Notes under the pieces: model-generated | Told to the model about the DNA's origin: nothing | The model's database searches: none | The model's input: the letters and a program-made list of their open reading frames with translations, nothing else | In this document: piece by piece, positions 1 to 5,511 of the stretch | Layout: each line of letters opens with the position of its first letter | Position numbering within the stretch: the stretch's first letter is position 1 | DNA from: Gammaproteobacteria bacterium | GTDB taxonomy: Bacteria > Pseudomonadota > Gammaproteobacteria > BMS3Bbin11 | Assembly (NCBI GenBank): GCA_030636465.1 | Contig: DAOVWW010000017.1 | Span: 1-10,971, forward strand | DNA length: 10,971 nt | Direction of reading: 5' to 3' | Translations under genes and position numbers: made by a program

Positions 1-56
1 ACCTAAGACCTAAGACCTAAGACCTAAGACCTAAGACCTAAGACCTAAGACCTAAA
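1..56. repeat. Heptanucleotide tandem repeat, at least eight units
   Basis: Seven exact copies of ACCTAAG (CTTAGGT on the other strand) occupy 1-49, and an eighth, altered copy ACCTAAA occupies 50-56. The array begins at the first base of the window, so the true copy number may be larger. The last unit contains the TAG stop codon of the minus-strand gene that ends at 52. The unit length is not a multiple of three. Each unit carries TAA on the plus strand and TAG on the minus strand, so all three frames on both strands are closed within a few units. Short heptamer arrays are known in some cyanobacteria and large sulfur bacteria; whether this one is related is unknown. Confidence 0.95.
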
Positions 57-342
57 TCTGATCTACAAACTGCCCGAACTCGTGTTTTTGTACAGGGTTA
101 TCAGGGTCTGGCATGTCATCGGCCTCGAGATCATCAAAGGGGCCAGACCAGTCTTCCGGAGCCGCTGCTGAGGTCAATTCCATCTCATTCCATAATTCAT
201 TATCGAGTTCTTCAATGGCGCCGTCAAAATATTGAATTTCGATAGTTTCGTCATCATCATCGATAGCAACGATTTCAAATAGCTGCTTATCTGCGTTATC
301 AAGATACCATTTGCCTATTGCCGGAACTGGATGGTTTTTCAT
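52..342 (-). CDS. Small acidic conserved hypothetical protein (DUF6763-like)
   Basis: This is a 96-residue protein with no signal peptide or membrane segment, so it is probably cytoplasmic. It is rich in Asp and Glu, with a run of four Asp at about residues 28-31, and contains an aromatic motif PEDWSGPFDD at about 62-71. The overall pattern (short N-terminal 'GKWY' segment, 'FEIVAID', 'IEIQYFDG', then PEDWSGP) resembles the small gammaproteobacterial family I know as DUF6763; that assignment is from memory. The function is unknown. The start at 342 is well supported by a GGAGG ribosome binding site at 347-351, four bases upstream. The stop codon lies inside the heptamer repeat. The gene is divergent from dapF and appears to be transcribed alone. 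Confidence 0.8.
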   Translation of the reverse strand: MKNHPVPAIGKWYLDNADKQLFEIVAIDDDDETIEIQYFDGAIEELDNELWNEMELTSAAAPEDWSGPFDDLEADDMPDPDNPVQKHEFGQFVDQI

Positions 343-412
343 AGTGCCTCCGATAGAATGTTTAAGCGAATATAATGTCTAGTACGGTGTTCGGTTTGCT
401 TCTATGCCTTTA

Positions 413-441
413 TATATAGACCTCTAAATGAGTAGTTTCAA
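413..441 (-). promoter_or_regulatory. Possible sigma-70 promoter for the small acidic protein gene
   Basis: On the minus strand a TTGAAA box (436-441) is followed after 17 bases by TATATA (413-418). Transcription would start near 406 and give a leader of roughly 65 bases before the ATG at 342. The spacing is ideal and the -35 box is good; the -10 box is moderate and lies in an alternating TA tract that offers several registers. Inferred from sequence only. Confidence 0.4.
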
Positions 442-461
442 CAACTATCTGCTCAAGCAAA

Positions 462-493
462 TTGTATGCCGCAAGTAGCTTTTTTCGTATAAT
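462..493 (+). promoter_or_regulatory. Possible promoter for the dapF operon
   Basis: A perfect TATAAT hexamer lies at 488-493, about 110 bases before the dapF start. The best -35 candidate, TTGTAT at 462-467, sits 20 bases upstream, which is longer than usual, so an activator may be needed or the call may be wrong. The rest of the 343-601 intergenic region shows no convincing small gene. In particular I could not find the small lipoprotein gene (lptM/yifL type) that often precedes dapF in related bacteria. Confidence 0.3.
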
Positions 494-601
494 TTCTGCT
501 AAAACAATAGCCTGCATTCTGAAATGGTTATTTAAGTTTAGCTTTTAAAAAATAGCGCATATCGGCTTTCCTGGAATTGCCGGGCAGGGTAGAGTTATCA
601 A

Positions 602-1441
602 ATGAATATCGCTTTCACAAAAATGCATGGGCTTGGTAACGATTTTATCGTTATTGAGGCACTGATTCATAAATTCAGTGCTACAGCTGAGCAAATCAGG
701 CAGTTGGCCGATCGCCATTTTGGTATTGGATTTGATCAACTGCTGCTGGTTGAGCCCCCAAAGTCTGAGGATACGGATTTCAGTTACCGAATATTCAATG
801 CGGATGGCAATGAAGTTGAACAATGCGGCAATGGCGCACGCTGTTTTGCACGCTTTGTCTACGATCGTGGTCTGACAGAAAAAACGGAGATACGTGTCGG
901 AACCCTGTCAGGCATAATAATTCCCCGCCTGCTCGATGATGGCAGGATCCGTGTTGATATGGGCAAGCCGGATTTTCAGCCTGAGAATATTCCATTTATC
1001 ACCGATAAACGTGAATCCAGCTATCAGCTGATGCTCGATAATGACGAGATAAATATTGGTGCGGTGTCTATGGGAAATCCACATGTAGTGCAGATTGTCG
1101 AAGATACTGAACAGGCACCGGTAACAATTAGCGGGCCGGAGATTGAACATCATCGCCGTTTTCCGAAGCGGGTTAATGCCGGATATATGCAGGTGCTTGA
1201 CCGCCAGGCCATACGCTTACGTGTGTGGGAGCGCGGTGCGGGTGAAACACTTGCCTGTGGTACGGGCGCCTGTGCCGCCGTCGTGGTAGGAATAGATCAG
1301 GGTGTACTCGATAGCCCAGTGGAAGTAAGGCTACGAGGTGGTACACTCGAGGTTGAATGGTCAGGGCCGGAGGAGTCTGTTTTTATGACGGGTCCGGCAG
1401 AATACGTATACGAGGGTTCATACGAGATGGAGACACTATGA
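602..1441 (+). CDS. dapF: Diaminopimelate epimerase
   Basis: DapF converts LL- to meso-diaminopimelate in the cytoplasm, supplying lysine synthesis and peptidoglycan cross-linking. The protein has 279 residues, close to the usual length of about 275. It opens with the family signature KMHGLGNDF (7-15). Both catalytic cysteines of this PLP-independent epimerase are visible: Cys75 in the [14 protein letters not shown] motif and Cys219 in LACGTGACA. The two halves form the expected pseudo-symmetric fold. The start gives an N-terminus directly aligned with known DapF proteins; the upstream ribosome binding site is weak. The stop codon overlaps the next gene's ATG (ATGA), indicating translational coupling in a dapF–DUF484–xerC operon. 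Confidence 0.97.
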   Translation: MNIAFTKMHGLGNDFIVIEALIHKFSATAEQIRQLADRHFGIGFDQLLLVEPPKSEDTDFSYRIFNADGNEVEQCGNGARCFARFVYDRGLTEKTEIRVGTLSGIIIPRLLDDGRIRVDMGKPDFQPENIPFITDKRESSYQLMLDNDEINIGAVSMGNPHVVQIVEDTEQAPVTISGPEIEHHRRFPKRVNAGYMQVLDRQAIRLRVWERGAGETLACGTGACAAVVVGIDQGVLDSPVEVRLRGGTLEVEWSGPEESVFMTGPAEYVYEGSYEMETL

Positions 1442-2136
1442 GTAAACAGCCCAGCAGCAAGAGCGAAAATGTTGAATTATCCGAGCAGGAGGTAATCAGC
1501 TATCTCGAAGAACATCCTGATCTTCTACAAAAATACGATACCTTACTCGAAAAAATGGAAATCCCGCACAAGACGGGCACGGGCATGATTTCGTTGATAG
1601 AGCGCCAGGTAGAAATCTTGCGTGAAAAGAATAATTCACAGGAAGATCGTCTGAATTTCCTGATACAGAATGCCCGCACTAATGAAGAACTTACTGAAAA
1701 GCTTCATCGTTACAGCCTGCATCTGAGCAGCACCTCGGGGCTGCCAGAATTGATGCAGAGTGCTTCAGAAGACTTACGCCAGCTATTTGATATAGACGCA
1801 GTAAGTATTCACATCAAGCCTGAATACCAGGATGAGGATTTGCAAACTTCCGACCTGAGTGACAAGGCTTACACAGCCATTCTGGACACCATAGGAACGG
1901 AAACATGCAGCTGCCATAGCGAACTGGATGATGAACTCATGGTTTCCCTGTTTGCAGACGATGCAGCTAGCTTAAATTCCTGTGCGCTACTAGCCCTGGA
2001 TGCCCCGCACAGAGTCGGGGTTATTGCATTGGGTGCGACAGATAAGAGTCGCTTTAACCCGGCAATGGGTACACTAATTCTGACTCGTCTTGGCGAACTG
2101 TTCTCTGCCGCCTTAATGCGGCATTGTCCCGATTAG
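1438..2136 (+). CDS. DUF484 family protein
   Basis: This is a 232-residue cytoplasmic protein of the DUF484 family, commonly encoded between dapF and xerC in gammaproteobacteria. Residues 14-40 form the family's N-terminal helical segment with the 'YLEEHPDLL' motif. Residues about 46-75 look like a coiled coil rich in Glu, Gln and Arg. The remainder (about 85-232) is consistent with the GAF-like fold predicted for the family. The biochemical role is not known. The start at 1438 is chosen over an in-frame upstream GTG at 1357 because it overlaps the dapF stop as ATGA, has GGAG just upstream, and gives the usual family length. The stop is 16 bases before xerC. Confidence 0.92.
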   Translation: MSKQPSSKSENVELSEQEVISYLEEHPDLLQKYDTLLEKMEIPHKTGTGMISLIERQVEILREKNNSQEDRLNFLIQNARTNEELTEKLHRYSLHLSSTSGLPELMQSASEDLRQLFDIDAVSIHIKPEYQDEDLQTSDLSDKAYTAILDTIGTETCSCHSELDDELMVSLFADDAASLNSCALLALDAPHRVGVIALGATDKSRFNPAMGTLILTRLGELFSAALMRHCPD

Positions 2137-2152
2137 TTTGAGATGAGCGGAC

Positions 2153-3061
2153 ATGCTCGATATCGCTGAGGCACAGCTCGACAGTTTTTTTGACTATCTG
2201 CGATACGAACGAAGAAATTCTCCGCGTACGATTTCAGCCTATCAACAGGATTTAAAAAGGCTGAGCAGTTATTGTGATAAGCAGGAAATAACCAGCTGGT
2301 CAGAGGTCGATAATCTGCTTGGCAGGAAATGGCTGGGCAGCATGCACCAGTACGGCCTCTCAGGCAGCAGCATTCAGCGGATACTGTCGGGCTGCCGCAG
2401 TTTCTATCGTTGGCTGATCAGAGAAGAATTTGTTGCCAGCAATCCATTTGAATTACTCAAAGCCCCGCGCCGGCCACGTAAACTACCCAATACCCTGGAC
2501 ATCGATGCGGTGCAGCAGTTGGTTGCCCTGAAGGGTGATGAGCCTTTGACTGTCCGCGATCGAGCAATCATGGAGCTGTTTTATTCATCAGGTTTACGTT
2601 TATCAGAACTGGTCTCGCTGGATCTACCTGATGTTGATCTGGTGACGGGCGAGGCAAGAGTGACAGGTAAGGGTAATAAGACACGGATCGTACCCGTCGG
2701 GCGCTATGCGCGACTAGCGATAAAGCAGTGGATGGCAATTAGGCCGCAGCTGGCAAATGAAGCTGAAGTTGCACTGTTTGTCAGCAAACGCGGCAGCAGG
2801 CTGGCGCAGCGCAGCATAGAAAAAAGACTTAAAGTATGGGCAATTCGCCAGGGAATCAACCGCAATGTTCACCCCCACATGTTACGGCATTCTTTTGCCA
2901 GTCACATGCTCGAATCCAGTGGAGACCTACGCGCAGTACAGGAGCTGCTGGGGCACCAGAACATCTCCACAACACAAATCTACACCCATCTGGATTTTCA
3001 GCACCTGGCAAAGGTTTTTGATAAAGCGCACCCGAGAGCGAAGAGAACGAAAAGGGAATGA
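2153..3061 (+). CDS. xerC: Site-specific tyrosine recombinase XerC
   Basis: XerC acts with XerD at the dif site to resolve chromosome dimers before cell division. The protein has 302 residues, the normal length. The N-terminal SAM-like DNA-binding domain spans about residues 5-90, and the catalytic domain about 110-295. All six expected active-site residues are present: Arg149 (SGLRLSEL), Lys173 (VTGKGNK), His242 and Arg245 (HPHMLRHSF), His268 (LLGHQN) and nucleophile Tyr277 (TTQIYTHL). It ends with a basic tail. It is the third gene of the dapF operon, 16 bases after DUF484. XerC rather than a phage integrase is supported by length and position. The gene usually found next, a HAD-type hydrolase, is absent here. 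Confidence 0.96.
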   Translation: MLDIAEAQLDSFFDYLRYERRNSPRTISAYQQDLKRLSSYCDKQEITSWSEVDNLLGRKWLGSMHQYGLSGSSIQRILSGCRSFYRWLIREEFVASNPFELLKAPRRPRKLPNTLDIDAVQQLVALKGDEPLTVRDRAIMELFYSSGLRLSELVSLDLPDVDLVTGEARVTGKGNKTRIVPVGRYARLAIKQWMAIRPQLANEAEVALFVSKRGSRLAQRSIEKRLKVWAIRQGINRNVHPHMLRHSFASHMLESSGDLRAVQELLGHQNISTTQIYTHLDFQHLAKVFDKAHPRAKRTKRE

Positions 3062-3109
3062 GATGCGTGGTTGAGTTCAGGGTTATGCAGGCAGGTGAGC
3101 AAGTAGTTA

Positions 3110-3469
3110 GTGACCCTGAGAATGCACACCGGAAGGCAACAGAAAGCAGGAAGAGAAAGTTTCATGCAAAGGTTCAATGCGGATGGTGTGATAGCTTTGG
3201 CTTTTGAACATCATCTTGCCATCGCAAAAAATATGCCACTAGATCAGGTCATAGACTGGATAACATCGATTGCTGATCGCGGGATAATTGAGTTTGTTCC
3301 AAAGAGCGATCCTACAGTAAAAGAAATGTTATCAATGCGAGAGGACATATTCCCTGACTATAATGAGTTGTCATTTGCAGCGGCGCTAGGCAGGTACTCC
3401 ACTATTGTTAAGAAGGAAAAAATATCCATGTCTGGAAGAGTTTTGTATGAATATAAGAAGTCGGAATAG
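3110..3469 (+). pseudogene. 5'-truncated SAM-dependent methyltransferase remnant
   Basis: The 119-codon frame matches, from memory, only the C-terminal part of a family of larger class I SAM-dependent methyltransferases (annotated as methyltransferases or NoeA-like). The recognisable stretch runs from about residue 14 onward: 'RESFMQRF', 'ALAFEHHLAIAKNMP', 'IIEFVPKSDP', 'REDIFPDY'. The N-terminal SAM-binding region is missing. The same frame read upstream has a TAG at 3104-3106 and no family motifs before that. Possible starts are GTG 3110, ATG 3122 or ATG 3164; AGGAAGAG lies about 10 bases before ATG 3164, so a short product could still be made. Its 3' end overlaps the next gene by 23 bases, as in an intact gene pair. 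It lies 48 bases after xerC, so a deletion or imprecise insertion probably joined the two. Confidence 0.6.
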
Positions 3470-4997
3470 ATATTTAATCTTCTTTTTTGTCTTTTCGGCG
3501 ATGGCCTCATTTGAGACCCTAATGTTATTCAGTGAAGCTGAATCTTTCATCCAGTCGCTAAGTGTTTTTGCATATATAGCCAGCATAATATTAATAGAAG
3601 TACTGATATTATTTTTTATTTCTCTTTACTCAGAAAAAATATTTTTATTTGTTCTTGGCCTTGCCTTAACTGCCAATATTCTCAGTCTTAAACTGCTTTT
3701 TTCAAAAACAGTTCAAGCTATTCCAGATATTAATCTCATTTTATCAGTAGCTATACCTGGGTTAATGGTTGGCGTAGTATTAATTTTGTTAAATCGCTCA
3801 AAAAAAATCCCGGGTGTTAAGGCAGTTGTTATATCTGGAATTATTTTTATTGTGATACCAATAGCAAATGCTCAGTACAAAATTTTTAAAGAAAGACACA
3901 CTCAAGAGGAAATTGATAAATCGGATGAGGTTTTGCAGCAGTGGTCACAGCTTAGATTTAAAGAAAAACCGAATATTCATTTGATTAGCATTGATTCAAT
4001 GATCCCACTTTCAATACTCAGTGAGTACTTAGACATCTCTGAGCTACCCTATGAGGAAACGCTAATAGCGAGCACATTGAGAAAACCTATTTCTTATTCT
4101 CCAAGAGTACCAAGCAATCCTTCAATGAATTCGATTATGCAGCTTGATCAGGCAGAGGCCATAATGGGTTATAGTTATTTTGCAGGTCGCAAACCTTCAG
4201 TATTAACTTCAATATTTGCAAGCAATGATTATGAGATTTCAACTGGTTTTTTCAATTATTATTTTGGTAAAAAAGGCAGTTATATAGATAGTTCATTGCC
4301 ATCCAGCGATGCTGAATTTAAAAATACACTGCTATGCTTAAATGAAGGAAAAACCTATGTAAATCAAATGCGTTTCTTCGGTATATGTACGGTATTTGGG
4401 GGTTTTTCAAGTGATTTTAATCCTGATAAAAATATGACGGAGACCGCTTTCTTAGTGAAAGCCTGGCCAAGCCAGGTATTAGACGTAATTTTGCAACTAA
4501 GCAGGAAGACCCGGCCACAAATTTCATTTCATTATATTTATAAACCCATTGGGCATACGAGAAATCATTTTCGTCATAATAATGTTGAACATCGAAGTGA
4601 GTATAAAAAATATTATCTTGAAAATGCGGCTAAACTTAATGAATTTATAAAAAAATTGTTATCTCTTATATCCAATAGCGACCCAAACTCTATAGTAGTA
4701 ATATTTGGTGACCACGGTGCCTTGTTAAGCCGTGGGGTGTCTGCTGATGATAACCCTGAATTTGTATATAAAGACCTGCATATGATTGAATTGGCAGTGG
4801 TGAAAACTGAGAATCGGTGTTCATCTGACTCAGCATTTCACTACTCTGATTCCTATGCTACTCCATCAAGGGTAATAGCTGGCATCATACGATGTTTATC
4901 AGAAACCCCGAAAGAGATAGATAAAATTGTTGATTTCATTGATTTAAATACAAAAGTAAAAGAGCTTGAGGACATGAGATTGAAGAGAGAAAAATAA
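3447..4997 (+). CDS. Membrane-anchored alkaline phosphatase/sulfatase-superfamily protein
   Basis: This 516-residue protein has about five N-terminal membrane helices (9-28, 34-60, 64-86, 95-115, 122-142) followed by a hydrolase-like domain that should face the periplasm. This is the architecture of LtaS- and EptA-type enzymes. Superfamily signs are 'IHLISIDSM' (177-185, metal-binding Asp183), a Ser-rich stretch at 219-230 where the nucleophile would fall (Ser223, 226 or 229), 'YKPIGHT' with His370, and 'FGDHG' with metal ligands Asp422 and His423. A likely role is transfer or removal of phospho- or sulfo-groups on an envelope glycan or lipid; the substrate is unknown. The start at 3447 has GGAAGAG six bases upstream, better than an in-frame TTG at 3405. 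The gene is clearly more AT-rich than xerC, suggesting acquisition. Confidence 0.75.
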   Translation: MNIRSRNRYLIFFFVFSAMASFETLMLFSEAESFIQSLSVFAYIASIILIEVLILFFISLYSEKIFLFVLGLALTANILSLKLLFSKTVQAIPDINLILSVAIPGLMVGVVLILLNRSKKIPGVKAVVISGIIFIVIPIANAQYKIFKERHTQEEIDKSDEVLQQWSQLRFKEKPNIHLISIDSMIPLSILSEYLDISELPYEETLIASTLRKPISYSPRVPSNPSMNSIMQLDQAEAIMGYSYFAGRKPSVLTSIFASNDYEISTGFFNYYFGKKGSYIDSSLPSSDAEFKNTLLCLNEGKTYVNQMRFFGICTVFGGFSSDFNPDKNMTETAFLVKAWPSQVLDVILQLSRKTRPQISFHYIYKPIGHTRNHFRHNNVEHRSEYKKYYLENAAKLNEFIKKLLSLISNSDPNSIVVIFGDHGALLSRGVSADDNPEFVYKDLHMIELAVVKTENRCSSDSAFHYSDSYATPSRVIAGIIRCLSETPKEIDKIVDFIDLNTKVKELEDMRLKREK

Positions 4998-5003
4998 GTT
5001 TCA

Positions 5004-5031
5004 AGCTTCAAGAAAAAACCTTAGGGAAGCT
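5004..5031. other. Weak inverted repeat between convergent genes
   Basis: In the 38-base gap between two convergent stop codons, AGCTTC (5004-5009) can pair with GAAGCT (5026-5031) across a 16-base loop. The stem is only six pairs and neither side has a clean T run directly after it, so a terminator role is uncertain. No stronger terminator is visible here. Confidence 0.25.
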
Positions 5032-5035
5032 CTGG

Positions 5036-5440
5036 TTATTTCTTCTTTCTTTCCCACTTATCCCATTTTTTATATTTCTTTTTACAGTATTTGCGCAGGG
5101 CGTCGTAATCTTTGAAATAGAGCTCAAAATCTTCTTCCCCGGCAAGGCCGTCTTTTTCACAATTATCACTGCCATGATCACGGCAAATTTTGGGCCTGAC
5201 ATCGTATATGCCGCAGTCCCCATTCGGTAATAAATGGGTGCAGGGGTTCGTCATTAGAAGAAACCAGCCGTCTTCATCTTTGTAGGCTTCGGTGTGCTCA
5301 TGTGATATCTGCCACAGGATGACGTCAAAGTCTTCTCTGGAACGAGGCGTTTCTATGTGCTGGGTGAAATAGGTACAGCACCATGAGCGTGTACACTGTA
5401 TGCAGGGGCTGTTATCTTCTACGGGTATTTTCTTTGGCAT
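5036..5440 (-). CDS. YkgJ-family cysteine cluster protein
   Basis: This is a 134-residue protein of the YkgJ (CxxCxxxxCC) family, thought to bind zinc or an iron-sulfur cluster through conserved cysteines; the reaction is unknown. The visible cysteines are Cys13, Cys16, Cys21 and Cys22 near the N-terminus, then Cys67, Cys76, Cys86 and Cys94, with the family signature 'C…NGDCGIYDVRPKICRDH'. The C-terminus is a Lys-rich tail (KKKYKKWDKWERKKK). I choose ATG 5440; an in-frame TTG at 5449 would add three residues, but neither start has a Shine-Dalgarno site. The gene converges on the phosphatase-like gene and is divergent from ydbH, so it is probably monocistronic. Confidence 0.88.
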   Translation of the reverse strand: MPKKIPVEDNSPCIQCTRSWCCTYFTQHIETPRSREDFDVILWQISHEHTEAYKDEDGWFLLMTNPCTHLLPNGDCGIYDVRPKICRDHGSDNCEKDGLAGEEDFELYFKDYDALRKYCKKKYKKWDKWERKKK

Positions 5441-5449
5441 GGCGCGCAA

Positions 5450-5476
5450 TCTATAGCAAAAGTCGTCCTGTCACAA
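5450..5476 (-). promoter_or_regulatory. Possible extended -10 promoter for the YkgJ-type gene
   Basis: On the minus strand the sequence TGC-TATAGA (5450-5458) forms an extended -10 element. A TTGTGA box lies at 5471-5476, with a 15-base spacer that is short but tolerated by extended -10 promoters. Transcription would start near 5443, only a few bases before ATG 5440. The mRNA would then be nearly leaderless, which fits the missing ribosome binding site and disfavours the TTG start at 5449. Confidence 0.35.
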
Positions 5477-5511
5477 TAAATGATTTTTGAGAACACAAGC
5501 TTACTCCCTCC

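Noticed and set aside
1..56. Interpretation of the heptamer array as a CRISPR or telomere
   Set aside because: There are no spacers between units, the unit is only 7 bases, and the flanking genes are ordinary chromosomal genes.
552..605. Possible lptM/yifL-type lipoprotein gene just before dapF
   Set aside because: The frame ending at 605 is closed by a stop at 546-548, has no start codon with a signal sequence and no lipobox Cys.
545..823. Minus-strand open frame of 92 codons overlapping dapF
   Set aside because: It lies mostly antisense to the strongly supported dapF coding sequence, has no recognisable domain and no ribosome binding site that I can see.
1357..1437. Upstream GTG start for the DUF484 gene
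   Set aside because: It would add 27 residues lying in the dapF coding region; the ATG at 1438 with GGAG upstream and the ATGA overlap is the natural start.
2153..3061. Phage or integron integrase instead of XerC
   Set aside because: Length, motif spacing and the dapF–DUF484–xerC context match the housekeeping recombinase; no attachment site or tRNA is seen nearby.
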